From Gari tellinella (taxonomy: Eukaryota; Mollusca; Bivalvia; Cardiida; Psammobiidae): a stretch of 64,000 nt of DNA. The stretch spans positions 37,527,246 to 37,591,245 of the forward strand of contig OV277866.1 in assembly GCA_922989275.2 (NCBI GenBank). The letters are read 5' to 3'. The notes beneath the pieces were generated by a model. It did no database searches. It was not told where the DNA came from and saw nothing but the letters and a program-made list of their open reading frames with translations. Both the position numbers and the translations under genes were made by a program. Positions 1 to 11,626 of this stretch are shown here, piece by piece. Position 1 is the first letter of the stretch; the number at the start of each line of letters is the position of its first letter.

Positions 1-561
1 CAGTTTAAAGCAGTGGTTCCCATTCCTTTTTGCCAGTTGATCAAGCTGGCATGCCCTAGAACCACATGGGGTTCGACCGAGGTCTAAGTATTTTGTGTCT
101 CGATGTTGGTATGGTGGTCTGTGTTGGAGTAGACTGTCTTCGTCATTGGTTTATGTCCTATGAGGGGTGTGGATCGTATTCAGCCTTGTTTCCTACACTA
201 TATGCACTCATAAGAATCCTATATACAATCATATTTCCCCATAACCACATGTGCTAAACCAAGAACATATGTCCATTGCAAATGGGCTGGAACTATATTT
301 ATAAGAAACATGATAACTCGGCATCTAACCAGTCTAAAATCTTCTTGCCACTTAGAAATAAATAGATATCCATTATGTTCACATATCAGTGTTTTCATGT
401 TACATGTATTGCCTAACAGTTAGTTCGTTTCAACGTGAAAGAAACCCGTCTTCTCCACTGTAACTATCGATATATTTAAGATGCTATATTTTGATTAGTG
501 TTATTAATGTAATAAATCGACACTATTTCTCCTATTAAATCTTTCCTGAACTTCAGCTATA
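1..561. other. Unannotated upstream sequence
   Basis: No gene, RNA or clear repeat recognised. Open frames here are short and resemble no family known to me. Confidence 0.4.
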
Positions 562-759
562 CAGTCGTGCCTCCATAACTCGAAATCGCTAAAGTCGAAC
601 TTACCCGTATTTCAAAGTTAAAACGTGGCATAGCCACGTTTTGACTTTGAAATACGGATATGTTCGACTTCAGTGAGCTGTGGGTATGGAATTTCAATCC
701 AAGAAAATACGGATAGGTTTGATCAACTTAAGTGAAATGGAGATGTGTAATTTCGACTG
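562..759. mobile_element. Family E element, complete (pogo-like MITE)
   Basis: Flanked by TA on both sides. Ends are CAGTCG...CGACTG, typical of pogo/Tigger-like small elements. The off-centre palindrome around 618-650 (AAAACGTGGC / GCCACGTTTT) is flanked by arms reading TTCAAAGTT and its complement. No coding capacity. Confidence 0.7.
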
Positions 760-963
760 TAATTATTTTAATCAATATGCAGAGTAGACGCAGTCGGGCG
801 TGTCCGGTGAAAGTATTCCTGGCCATGTACTCAGTTAATTAACATGTTTCTAAGTCTTATATCCGGTTGTAGAAGAGCTCATTCATTTCAGACAGCACTC
901 AAACCTTAGCGCACAAATGTTAGCATGGGAAATGCTTTATTTGTAATGTATGTAGTCTATGGT

Positions 964-1460
964 ACAAAGGAGAGTGTTATTACTTCCCAATAAGCGCATT
1001 CAAGCTTAATATATGTAATATTTTCTGCAAACAGTTTGGAGCCAGATCAGACGCCGGGTAACCCGGCGTCTGATCAGGCTCAAACACCGTTAGCCACTCA
1101 AATTAAATAAAAAAACGTCTATAATTTCAAACAGTTGTAAATTTCTACAACGTATTGCAATGCGTTTGTGTTTCGTTTTGTTTAACCCTTTACCTCATAA
1201 AAAATGTATTGTATTGAAAATAGGTGACAACTTAAAGCAGGTTGAAAGTAAAGCAGAATGCGCCTCAAGGCGCATTCTGCTTTACTTTCAACCTGCTTTA
1301 AGCTGCCAGCTTCTAGAATATGAAAAATATTTCTTATAACACATATTAATGACTGTATAAATTGGGACTATTTTCTTCAGTGGATGAATAAATCAAATGT
1401 GCTAAAAGGCGCTTCTATGAGGGAAAGGGTTAAGCGGTAAAGAATCAGTATTCCCCACAG
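964..1460. mobile_element. Family A element split by a nested family B element
   Basis: The left part (964-1185) is a diverged family-A copy with its palindrome at 1030-1083. It is interrupted at its internal TTAA. The missing right end (TTAA-GCGGTAAAGAAT...CCACAG) resumes at 1430. TA flanks the outer ends. Confidence 0.8.
1186..1429. mobile_element. Family B element, 244 bp, TTAA target duplication
   Basis: Ends CCCTTTACC...GGGAAAGGG are flanked by TTAA at 1182-1185 and 1430-1433. The host copy of family A proves that TTAA was duplicated on insertion, as for piggyBac. Central 70-bp palindrome at 1232-1302 (TTAAAGCAGGTTGAAAG and complement). No transposase. Confidence 0.85.
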
Positions 1461-1649
1461 TATAGAATAAGACATTTTCTATTATGATTATACATGTATC
1501 ATGTTGGCACATTTACTTTCAAAGGACATTGATTTGTCTTACATTTCTTCAAGGGTCTGTTTTATTAACCCAATACCCCTATGCCTGTTTCACAGTACTG
1601 TAAACTCATCCTCTGCCTTTGTCGAGTGCATATACATTTGATCATGTCA

Positions 1650-1925
1650 GGAAAAACTGGCTTATTGCATTGCAAACAGGGTAGATCAAGGCCAGTCACC
1701 GCGTCAAATACATTTGAGCCGTGTCATGAGAAAACCTACCTTATTGCACTGCAAACAGTGTAGTTCAAGGCCTTGATCTCAAGTTTGTGACGCCCATTCG
1801 TATCTAAAGCATTATATATAATTGTAATATGTACGGTATTGCAGGGTAGACCAATCTCAAATACAGAGCCTGTGGCGACAATGTTGCAATGCAATAAGAC
1901 TGGTTTTGCCATGGCACTGCTCATT
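1650..1925. mobile_element. Family H element (GAGCCGTG/CATGGC ends)
   Basis: Diverged copy of a repeat also seen at 7735, 51000, 52180 and 53593. It carries CTTATTGCATTGCAAAC, a CAGTGTAG..AAGG half-palindrome and a terminal region CCATGGCACTGCTC. Confidence 0.55.
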
Positions 1926-2129
1926 TGAAATCAGTCTGTATCCTAAAATGAAACCTTAACCAGACGACACTATTGCAGTGAAGCAGTTTGGTAAATCTGG
2001 AGAGTGCTGTAAACTAATTAATTGCGCTACTATCATATGATGAAGTATTATTTCAATAACTTTAGCCAACTGTTTGGTCCTGCGGCATTTACAATGACAA
2101 GCAGTCAAGTTGTGAGTCAAAAAGTATCG

Positions 2130-2262
2130 TACAAGCCACGTTTTAACTTTGAAACACGCGTATGTTCGACTTAACCGAGCATGAAATAATGCAAATTATG
2201 TGTCGACAAATCGGGTAGTTCGAATTAAGCGAATTCGAGATATCGAAGTTCGACTGCAGTTG
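2130..2262. mobile_element. Family E remnant
   Basis: Shares GCCACGTTTTAACTTTGAAA and GTTCGACTTAA-GCGA stretches with the complete copies at 562 and 20972; the left end is lost. Confidence 0.55.
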
Positions 2263-2567
2263 ATTAGTCTTCGTTGGAGCGAGGGTCTGTTGTACAAATA
2301 TTTTCTCCATCAATTGTACAAACAGGCTTTAATTGCGGTATTGACTAGAGATTTATCCCGACACAGAAGTGTGTCCGACCTTAACGATAACAAGACTTCT
2401 GGGACCCGTTCCACAACGACCTCAAGATAAATACAGTGGGCAAGGCGTATTCTTTCTAGTCTAAACGGCTTTAAATGTAATGCTAAACTTGATTGAATTG
2501 AATTGATATAATCTAGACTATTACATTCTCTAATAAAATAAGGTAATAATCCCCGTGAAAGAGTATA

Positions 2568-2803
2568 CAGTGGAGAAAACGTTTTTCTTTCCCGTTTAAA
2601 CGCAAACGCATTGCAGTAAAATAAAGAAAATTACACTTTCTTGACCATTCTGAATGGTGATTTTGATCTGGAGGACAAACAGTGTAGAGCCTGATCAGAT
2701 GCCGGGTTACCAAGCGTCTGATCAGGCTCCAGACTGTTTGCATAGGAAATAATAGTTTTAGAGTAAACGCGTTTATTGGAAAAGAATAATGCTTTCTTCA
2801 CTG
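2568..2803. mobile_element. Family A element
   Basis: TA-flanked, CAGTGGAGAAAACG...CACTG ends. Core palindrome around 2676-2742, slightly imperfect. Reverse orientation (CCCGTTTAAACGC end first). Confidence 0.85.
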
Positions 2804-2805
2804 TA

Positions 2806-3398
2806 AGAAATCAGAGCAGACCTTGCAGATCTACTTTGTTTTCAAGAGTCATCAATATACGATAAATACAAATATTAGTAGCAGTAATGTATCTGTCGTT
2901 AACAAATTTCAACTTTATACAATAAATTGAAAAGTTCAGTGATTTGTCTGCTTTTGCTTAGCGAGTCAAATAGTTTAAATCAAGATAAGACGTCCTGCTT
3001 CTCGGCATGGCACCTGGATCCATATGGTTTGCTGGAAATTTTCCACAAACTCACACGTAGCATGCAGAACGTTAGGTTAATGATCCAAGTATTTAAATTT
3101 GAAGAGAAAATGCAGAGAACAATATTCATGTAGAAGCTAACTTTAAAAGAGTCAAAGGGGTTACAGAAATAAGAACAAAGCATCGCAGCACATTGGCGAG
3201 AGGTTTCTGCTAGTATAGACCGTAACTGAAAACTATAATGGCACTCACCATAGAATAATAGTCAGTGCTATTGTTATTTAGAGTGGCGGGCGATAAATGA
3301 AACTATGATATGGCACTACTGTGGTACAATAAAACATAATACTACACGACTGCCTAATATAATATAAATAAGTCTTTGAATACAGGCTGCAGTTTAAC
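2806..3398. other. No gene or clear repeat
   Basis: Nothing recognised apart from short open frames without family resemblance. Confidence 0.4.
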
Positions 3399-3460
3399 GC
3401 CGAACAGAAGTAAAACAGAACGCTCCTAAAGGAGCGTTCTGTTTTACTTTTGTTCTGCAT
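3399..3460. repeat. Isolated ~62-bp hairpin core, type 2
   Basis: GAACAGAAGTAAAACAGAACGCTCC is mirrored by GGAGCGTTCTGTTTTAC. It is the same kind of palindrome as the centre of families B and F, but no element ends are recognisable around it. Confidence 0.6.
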
Positions 3461-4641
3461 TAACTGTTACTTGTTGCTGATATACATATGCATGCCTTTA
3501 AAAGAGTGGTCGTTAAATACAACTTTGATTGTAGTTGTAGTCGATTCCAAGTAGTAATGTCGGGTCTGTGGAATGTTTTATTGTTTTGGTTATTTGTCAA
3601 TGGAGTGTGGTATAAATGGATTTCTATCGTTTATGAATATATGACAAGTAGAAATATGAATGAGCATGATTCGATCTGTCACTAAAGCTCCTCCAGTTTC
3701 TAGCCAGTAGCTTTGGGAAAATAGTGAAAATGTAGTTTGATGATAGGGCGGTAGGAGTTTCTACAAAGAAAAGGACACTAGTGATAACTGTTTAAAATAA
3801 ACCAAAGAAACACCGTGTCATCAGATGAGACGAAAGTTTATTTATTTCTGTGTAGAGACATATTGCTATATAACCTTTTCCCCTATAGAAGTATACATGT
3901 AGAAGGGTCTTTTTAGTGCATTTAATTTATGCCTCCACTGAAAAAGTAGTTCCCCATGTTCATGTACATGTACCTAGAAATATGTTCTATATCCTAGCAG
4001 ATGATACATGTAGCTTAAAGTAGGGTTTCAAGGAAAGAAACACAATACGCTTTACATACATTTGCTTTTGTCTCAATTCTATACTTTATTGTATGTTTGT
4101 GTAATGCATGTAAATAGTTTGAATAAAATAAGATTCAACCAAAGCAGGTTGAAAGTAAAGCAGAATGTATTTTAACACCTGTAACAAGTCGGTCATAAAA
4201 GTTATTTAAGTTCTAACGCATAGGCTTATATCTGAACAAATATGTTTCCTTTAAAAGAAAATGAACGACTTTTGTTATATTTTTGGAATCTCTTTTTTAT
4301 ATCTTACATAAATGCTGACACGGTAAACGTTTTATTCCATTCTTTTGGCTCGGTATAAAACACGTTCTATAATGCGGAAGTTCTGTTAGCTCAATCGTCC
4401 ATGACACATGTCTTTGACTCCCCTCAGCTTCCATAACTGCGTCAGTGAATTTATGTTCCGGTAGATTCTAACCCCCTACTTGTTGAATGAATACTTCTTT
4501 AGAGTAGAAAGGTTATCTTGAGGCTGAGGAATAAGTTCGATTAGGGAAACATTTCAATTTCTAATTGTTGAAAAGTTAATCAAATTACGAAATATATTGT
4601 GTCTTTATCGATTGTATCAAACCATATGAAGTCAAACTCAA
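3461..4641. other. Family B fragments in otherwise unassigned DNA
   Basis: 3900-4035 resembles the right arm of family B (TTTATGCCTCCACTGAAAA, CTAGCAGATGATA). 4141-4170 is half of a type-2 core. The rest holds nothing I recognise. Confidence 0.45.
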
Positions 4642-4840
4642 CCCTTTCACTGTTAATGACGCGTTTGCAAACGCGGCGTCTGATCAGAATCCAAACTGTT
4701 TGACACTGTTTCTATGTTTCGTCAGTCAAACTGCTGTGAAAATAATTGGAAACGATATTGCAGTCATCAATATTGAAGCAGACGACAATATGGCGGTGTA
4801 GAGGCTGTAAAGTCTCACGACAAATTTGTCTATTGAAGGG
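4642..4840. mobile_element. Family K element (piggyBac-like ends), decayed
   Basis: CCCTTTCACTG...GAAGGG ends with TTAA-like flanks, and a shortened type-1 core (GCGGCGTCTGATCAGAATCC). Contains the CAGACGACAA word typical of families D and K. Confidence 0.6.
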
Positions 4841-4895
4841 TTTAGTTATGCGATCTTTCAATGAAGAAACTTGGAAATAAAGCTAAACAATTGTA

Positions 4896-5044
4896 CGGTG
4901 GAGAAAACGTTTTCGATTTCGTAATTAACGTAACTTAACCCAAAGGAATTATAATAAAATGAAGACAATGTTAAATATTTAAAATTGTTAACGATTAGTT
5001 TTCATTGTTTAGCAAATGATTGGGAGCCGGATCAGACACCGGTA
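4896..5044. mobile_element. Family A element, truncated
   Basis: Starts CGGTGGAGAAAACG after TA and ends inside the core at GATCAGACACCGG; the second half is lost. Confidence 0.65.
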
Positions 5045-5692
5045 ACATTTTGTATACAGCTTCTAACTGTGAAATACGTTTCTTAATAGTTGTTCGATAA
5101 ACATGTAAGCGAGTTTCCGATATGGAAAAATCATTTGTATAAATATAAGTAGTTTCGACTAAAGTGAGGCCGAGCTGTCAAGGCTAGTCTTTATTGTATT
5201 GTTTCATACAAATATGATTTAGACCAAGGATGTTTGTTACACAGCTACATATATATATGGATGTACTAGGAAGGGGCATACAGTACTATTGTTTCAAAAT
5301 AAATGGGTTTATGCTGCAACAGTTATGAATATTGTACAGAATGTATAGATACACTACAATCAGCTTTAAGTAGATCTTGAATCTGACCAGACCCTAAACA
5401 GTGTGACACTTAGATTTTACAACCAAATGTTCTACATTTGTGTGCAACTACATTTGTTTATTTAGTTTCGATCAAAAGGAATGAAACCGTACCCAAATGT
5501 ATTGCATTCTCGATTAGGCGCCCTGATAAAAGTGCAAAATGCCTAAATTCTCATATGATTATATCTCTATCAAACCCTGTGTCCTGGCAAGAAATTAGGA
5601 GACGATTCTAATTAGAAGTCATATCAAAGTTTGATGAAGACATCAATAATTGAATATTTGAATACTTCCTGTGAATAGTACACTTGGCCTAT
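5045..5692. other. Mostly unassigned; weak family E remnant
   Basis: 5060-5175 has GTGAAATACG..GTTCGATAA..GCGAG resembling family E. Nothing else recognised. Confidence 0.35.
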
Positions 5693-5760
5693 GCAAACAG
5701 TGAAGTCCCTTATCAGAGGGCTCTTGCAGGAGCCCTCTGATCAGGGTCTTCACTGTTTGT
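5693..5760. repeat. Family C hairpin core
   Basis: Near-perfect palindrome: GCAAACAGTGAAG...CTTCACTGTTTG around AGGGCTCTTGCAGGAGCCCT. Confidence 0.75.
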
Positions 5761-5847
5761 CAGTTTGAAAAATATTATTTAAAAAAAAACTAAAAAGTTC
5801 AAAATGGACCAGCCTTTATTGAAACTGGAATTGTTAACTAGAGTACA

Positions 5848-6299
5848 GTAGAACCTCTCTATCATAACCTCAAAAGTGTGTTTATTGTAAGGAACATTTT
5901 AGGATAGATTTATGCCTGATAATCTGATAATCTATTTCTAGTATTAAATATAGGTGACTTCTTAAAGCATGTTGAAAGTAAAGCAGAATGCGCCTTATGG
6001 CGCATTCTGTTTTACTTTCAGCTTGCTTTAAACTATCATGTGCTAGAATATAAAACATATTCCGTTTAATAGATATTCATGACTGATTCAATTGGAACTA
6101 TTTTCTTCAGCGGAGGAATAAATCATATTCGCTAAAAGGCGCTTCTATGGGGGAAAGGGTTAAGGCAAGGTTGCAGTAAAACCGAAAGTTCCTTTAGGAG
6201 CTTTTGTTTTATTGTCACCTTGCTTTAAGTTTCCTCCTGTATTTTATAATAAAAAAATAGCCTTCGTTTTAGCAGTCATAATAGAGAGGTGTTTCTGTA
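5848..6299. mobile_element. Family F element interrupted by family B
   Basis: TA-flanked CAGTAGAACCTCTCTAT start and AGAGAGGTGTTTCTG end. About 5925-6164 is an inserted family-B copy (core 5965-6033, right end GGGAAAGGG-TTAA); its left end is worn. The right half of F resumes with GGCAAGGTTGCAGTAAAAC. Confidence 0.7.
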
Positions 6300-6388
6300 T
6301 TGTCTAGGCCTGGTGGACCCTGTTGTGTGTCTTTGATAGTGTTTTCGAGACTGACTATGAGGGTGTTCAGTGTAGAAGACCTAGTTCT

Positions 6389-6760
6389 TTCCTGTTTGAA
6401 CTAAACTTATTGCAAACAAAATGAAATAAAATAATGAAAATGACAGATATTTGAAAACGTTCACGATTAATTTTAAAACTAATGACACACTGTTTGCAAA
6501 GACTAAACATGTAATTATTTTGGCATAAACGCGTTTATTGGAAAAGAATATTGAGTTCTCTTTTCTAGATTGATATACATACTGTTCATAGACTCGGTCA
6601 GTCCTACTTTTCTTCAACTGTGTATTCTACGAGACATAACAGTAAATCCTAGCGACGAGTATACTCGTCATGAACAAACAATGTGCCTGTAAAGAACACA
6701 CTTGCCCTGTGCAAAACAATAATACATTCTTATCAGAGGGCTCTTGGTCTGCACTTTTTG
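6389..6760. mobile_element. Family A remnant followed by family C remnant
   Basis: 6389-6557 keeps AAACGCGTTTATTGGAAAAG and GCAAAC pieces of family A without the core. 6640-6750 has the CGACGAGTATACTCGTC inner palindrome and TCAGAGGGCTC of family C. Confidence 0.5.
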
Positions 6761-7272
6761 TCATTGTATTGTTATTAAGTGTATTATTATACCATATTTA
6801 TATAGCGCTCTTTTCACACAGGAGTTGTGCGTTCAAAAGCTCTTCACATTACCTTATATTTATAAATGTACCTACATGTACAAAGCGAGGAAAGACAAAC
6901 TGAACAACTACATTTACAATAAACACGATACCTTATGGTTTTGAATGGAAACAAATTCCGAACAATGGAAATTCTTTCAATTTAATTACAAAGATTATAA
7001 AAGCATTGTTATCATTAGTTTTTAAAATCAACTTTAAAATAAGTCAAATATTTAAGAAATCAATGGCATGAATACAAATAGTGATTTAAAAGTATTGTTA
7101 ACATTAACCCTAAATAGTCAAAAATAGAATTGTTGATATAATTGGAAATTGTCCATTAACTTGGAGATTCAATGGTGAATGGGTTACATGCAACTGTCGA
7201 TTGTACAAACATGCTTCAATTGCTATATTGACAAGAGGCTTTACAGCCCCACAAATGTCATTTACGGTTTTA

Positions 7273-7518
7273 CAATGGCGAATGCGTTATTCTTTCCTGT
7301 TTAAACCCGAATCAAACGAAAACGTCATGCAAAGTAATGTAGAAAATAACTTTAAAAAATCTAATAATTTACTTTAATCGGAGTGGCAAACAATTTGGAG
7401 CCTGATCAGACGCCGGGTAACCCGGCGTCTGATCTGGCTCCAAATTGTTTGCAATGGACATTATGCGTGTTTTCAGCATAAACGCGTTTATTGGGAGAGA
7501 ATAGAATCTTCTCCATTG
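7273..7518. mobile_element. Family A element, 246 bp
   Basis: TA-flanked, CAATGGCG...CCATTG ends. Core palindrome 7386-7452 is nearly perfect. Confidence 0.85.
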
Positions 7519-7734
7519 TACTAATGAAGTGGGAGTTTCAATTCCATAGCAAACAATCCGCCGACTTCAGGCCCTTTGACGGGGTTCGAGTGACATTATG
7601 ATACCGTAACAACTAAAGTAAATAAAATATCTAAACATATTGTATTTATGGAACGGGTGCAGACATCCATATTGATTTTCGATAATTTCACAGATCTTTC
7701 TAGATCTGTGAAATGAAATGACTAACTACCCAAT

Positions 7735-7990
7735 GAACCATGCTATGCCAAACCCTGCCTTACTGCATTGAAACTTTGTACAGAACAAGCACCATTGTCA
7801 TCACATGCTCTGTTTCTGAGTTCGGTATTCATTTCCAAATACCTATACATGTTTAATGCGGGTACATAAAATGCCTTTGATGCATGTGGCTGTTGAACAG
7901 TGTAGATCAAGGACAGTCGCCGCGTCTTAGCCTAGATCGACACTGTTTGACATGCAATAAGAAATGTTATGTCATGGCACGGCTCAAATA
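7735..7990. mobile_element. Family H element
   Basis: Ends GAACCATGCTATGCC...GTCATGGCACGGCTC are imperfect inverted repeats. Contains a partial core CAGTGTAGATCAAGGACAG / CTAGATCGACACTGTTTG. Confidence 0.6.
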
Positions 7991-7991
7991 A

Positions 7992-8439
7992 AGTTGTTGA
8001 TGAAAAATTGAAGTGAGTCACTATCCCCACCTCCCTCCGCCACCAGTCCTTCACCCCCTGTCGACTGTTTCATAAGTATGTGTGCTGTTTTTCGAAATTC
8101 GTTTTTGTCCTGTTTTTGTTTACAACAGTAGTCTGAAATAGATGCACCGAAAAACATTCAAAATAGAAAGAAAAAAAACAGTATTAACAATACAGGTTGG
8201 TGGTAGAGCATATAGGTTCTATTACTCAGAGCAAAAGGTTTTGTTTTGGGTTTTTGTTTTGGGGTTTTTGTTTGGACCTCTTTGGAGTAGGTTGTTCCCA
8301 CCGTGGTGGTCCTGCAACGAAACAAACAGACATTCCCTTATGACACATAGAACTACGTGTATTGTGAGTTTGAACAAACTGACTAATGTAAAAAAAATAA
8401 TCAGTGTACGAGTGTATATATACGAGGTCCGTTCATGAA
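7992..8439. other. Unassigned sequence; one mariner-like end
   Basis: TACGAGGTCCGTTCATGAAC at 8421-8440 resembles one end of a mariner element (compare 44649) with no partner seen. The rest is unassigned. Confidence 0.35.
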
Positions 8440-8684
8440 CCCTCTACCCCATAGCCTGTTTTTAGTTTTGGTAAAAAGGTGACCACTGAAAGCAGGTTGA
8501 AAGTAAAGCAGAATGCGCCTGAGGGTGCATACTGCTTTACTTTCGGCCTGCTTTATGCTACCATCTCTCAGGATATATAATATATTTATGTTGGAGCATG
8601 CTTATGCTTATATATATTGGAACTATTTCCTTTAGTGGAGGAATGAAACAAATGTGCTAAAAGGCGCTTCTATCAGGGAAAGGA
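8440..8684. mobile_element. Family B element
   Basis: CCCTCTACCCCATAGCC...GCGCTTCTATCAGGGAAAGG with a core at about 8492-8562. TTAA flanks have decayed to TGAA and ATAAA. Confidence 0.75.
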
Positions 8685-8919
8685 TAAAGTATTGCTTCTG
8701 TTTATTGTAAATTGTTTTTTCCTGTACATGTTTTTTTGTTATTGTTTACCACACTCTACAACAGGTGTACTGAATAAACATTCAAAACACAAAACACATT
8801 CATAATAACAATACAGGTTGGTGCTCGTTCTGCAGACTATCCCTTATGATACATCTACATATACTTTAATGTTGTAAATACTGACGCATGTAAACTTACA
8901 ATGTATACAGATACATGTA

Positions 8920-9110
8920 CAGTGGAGAATCTGTTATTCTTTCCCAATAAACGCGTTTACGCTAAAACTACTATGTCCAGTGCAAACATTTTGGAGCCAG
9001 ATCAGACGCCGGCTAACCCGGTGTCTGATCAGGCTTCAAACTGTTTGCATAGGACATAATTGTTTTAGAGTAAACGCGTGTATAGGGAAAGAATAACGAT
9101 TTCTCCACTG
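8920..9110. mobile_element. Family A, fully palindromic 191-bp variant
   Basis: Both halves are the same arm (AATAAACGCGTTTACGCTAAAAC on each side of the core), unlike other copies, whose two halves differ. TA-flanked. Confidence 0.8.
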
Positions 9111-9146
9111 TACCAGCCAGACTGCGTTCATTTACAATGATTGTTA

Positions 9147-9392
9147 CAGTGGATAATGTGTTATTCTTTCCCAATAAACGCGTTTACGCTAAAACTATTA
9201 TTTCAATTACAAACAGTTTGGAGCCAGATCAGACGCCGGGTAACCCGGCGTCTGATCAGGCTTCAAACTGTTTGCCACCGAGATAAAAATGAATTATCAG
9301 AATTGTCCAAAAGTTGCACTTTTCTACGTTTAAGCCTTTTGCGTTTGCGTTTCGTTTCGTTTAAACGGGAAAGAATAACAGATTCTCCACTG
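9147..9392. mobile_element. Family A element, 246 bp, forward
   Basis: TA-flanked, core 9219-9273 within CAAACAGTTTGGAGCC. AATAAACGCG end first. Confidence 0.87.
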
Positions 9393-10856
9393 TAGCAACC
9401 TCAAGCATGAATTAGCCCCTTCATTGCCTGTACTCGAATTCACGATATTTTCAAACAGTTGGAATCCTGATAACGCCAAGTTTCTCGGCGTCTGATTAGC
9501 ATCCAAACTATTTGACACGCATATAACTGTTCCTATAACTACATGTATGCAGCTATATTCAATCTTAATTTGATTAATGAAAACAGACGACATTTTTAAA
9601 GCATACGAGAATCCACGGCGAGAATGCGTTAATACTAATGTTTTATAATATGCACACTCTTCCGGATGTTGGAGTCTTTCCCTGTATAATAGTAGATTGA
9701 TGACACCGTACAGTCGTTCGAGCAGCGAGCAATGTCAGCCATTTGCCAATTTGATTCAAGTGGCAGAAAATCTAATAGCCCGCAGAATGTAAAACAAGGC
9801 TCTTTAGTGTTTCTGTATGCATTTATACGATCAGTAACCGCCATTTGAATGCCTTGAATACGACATATCGACAAAAGGTGCCAAAAACGGGATGGTACGT
9901 ATGTGCGGATCTAAGGGGAGGGATCTGTGACTAGGACTCTCTCCGAAAATGTTGTCCAATATGTGGTCATTGGATTCAGGACAAAGGGCAGCATTGGGAC
10001 GTTAGAGTAAACCATAGCTTGGAGTACATGTCGGCTAACAAGGCTGCTGTTTCTCCGGATATTTCAAGAATCTTCAGATTTTCCTTCATTTCTCCGGACC
10101 TACGAATACATGTAATTTCCGAAATCTTCGGATTTCTGCCCTTACTTTTAAAATTTGGATTTGTATGCGTTTTGTTTCTTAGAAATCATTGTTATGTGTA
10201 TCCAACAGTTTATATCCAGATTGGACGTCGCGTTACACTTTGACTGATCTGTATCCAAACTTTTTTAATGATTATTTTAGTGTTAAAGAGCCTGGCATCG
10301 AAATGGTTCAAGGTACAATTCCTAAAATCGCGTTTGCAAAATTGGAAATCTTATAATTTTCATGAGCAGTTTATGGTAACCTTGCGGCTAAGCAAACCTC
10401 TGTTTAAGGCTGGTGACTGTAAAAGCAAGTTGAATGTGAAGCAGAAAGCTCCAACAGCAATTTCTTCTTTAGTTGGTCTTGCTGTAACCTGGTATTGAAC
10501 GCCATTAAAGAATAATTCATGTGTGATATATGTGCGCCATATGACCATTTGATGTGTCGCGGTGCCGTAAAACCCAACAGAATTAATCAATAATCTGTGC
10601 AACATATTGGGAGAAGCCGTAGCGACGTCCTTATAATTGTTTGTATACTATTGTGTTTGGGGCGTGTTACATGTTTGGTCATACACCCCACCTACCCTAC
10701 ACCCCTTATGAAAATAGTCGGATCCGTCCATGGTACAGAATATATTAGTGTCAGTGAATGATGGTTCTATATTGAAACCATGGCGATAAATGAACGCCTT
10801 TATTGGTATCGGAAGCTGCTTGGAGAGGATGGGGGAACGCCGAGCCTTATTTGGTA
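9393..10856. other. No gene; a worn hairpin and a family G fragment
   Basis: 9451-9513 is a decayed type-1 core (CAAACAGTTGGAATCCTGAT / CATCCAAACTATTTG). 10050-10150 has CTCCGGATATTTC, CTTCATTTCTCCGG pieces of family G. The rest is unassigned. Confidence 0.45.
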
Positions 10857-11146
10857 CAGTGGCGAAAACGTTATCTTTCCCAATAAACGCGTTTGTACTG
10901 AATCTATTATTTCAAATACAAACGGTTTGGAGCTAGATCAGACGCCGGGTAACCCGGCGTCTGGTCAGGCTCCAAACTGTTTGCCACTCAGCTAAGAATT
11001 AATAATCAGGTGTGTCAAAAACTTGTCATTTTCAACAATTATTTGCAATGCGTTTCGAGTGCGTTTAAACTGGGAAAAGTAACGTTTTCTCCACTGTATC
11101 GGAAGCTGCTTGGAAAGGATGGGGGAACGCCGAGCCTTATTGGTTT
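10806..11146. repeat. 48-bp minisatellite units flanking a family A insertion
   Basis: 10808-10855 and 11098-11145 are two nearly identical units (TATCGGAAGCTGCTTGGA..GGATGGGGGAACGCCGAG), and a third begins TTTCGGAAGCGG. The transposon sits at the TA between units. Confidence 0.75.
10857..11095. mobile_element. Family A element inserted in the 48-bp minisatellite
   Basis: CAGTGGCGAAAACG...CCACTG, TA-flanked, core about 10920-10985. Confidence 0.85.
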
Positions 11147-11304
11147 CGGAAGCGGTTTGGATATGGGTATGCCGAGTTTTGCTGTTCCATCAAGGAGCGG
11201 AAAGGAACGGAGCTTTTCATAATTTAAAATATTAGTCAGTTATTTTACAATTAATGTCATTCATCAATTCGTTTGAGAATTATGGAAATATGAATACAGT
11301 ATAT

Positions 11305-11515
11305 GGTACGTAACCTCTCTATTACGACCACTAAACTGTGTTTATAATACTAGGGATTAAGAACAGGTGACTGCTTAAAGCAACGTGACAGTAAAACAGA
11401 AAGTTCATGTAGGAGCTTTCTGTTTTGCTGTCACCTTGCTTTGAGCTGTCACCTGTCTTTTATACAACCAATTAGCCCTATTATCTTTATTGGTCGTAAT
11501 AGACAGGTTTTACTG
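11305..11515. mobile_element. Family F element
   Basis: Left arm CGTAACCTCTCTATTACGACCAC; right arm GGTCGTAATAGACAGG-TTTTACTG; core 11376-11445 (TTAAAGCAACGTGACAGTAAA and complement). Confidence 0.75.
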
Positions 11516-11576
11516 CAATAATTTCGGGTTGGGACAGAATGCCCCGCATTGTAACTCAGTTTACAGTGCAAAACGC

Positions 11577-11578
11577 AC

Positions 11579-11609
<31 letters not shown>

Positions 11610-11611
11610 CG
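11577..11611. repeat. (AG)n microsatellite
   Basis: GAGAGAGAGAGAAAGAGAGAG run. Confidence 0.9.
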
Positions 11612-11626
11612 AGATGTTACACTTTT

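Noticed and set aside
1232..1302. GC-rich hairpins as rho-independent terminators
   Set aside because: Eukaryotic context, hairpins lie in transposons and recur unrelated to gene ends.
5693..5760. Hairpin cores as microRNA precursors
   Set aside because: Perfect pairing with tiny loops and high copy number fit repeats or siRNA-type sources better than a miRNA; without small-RNA data no claim is made.
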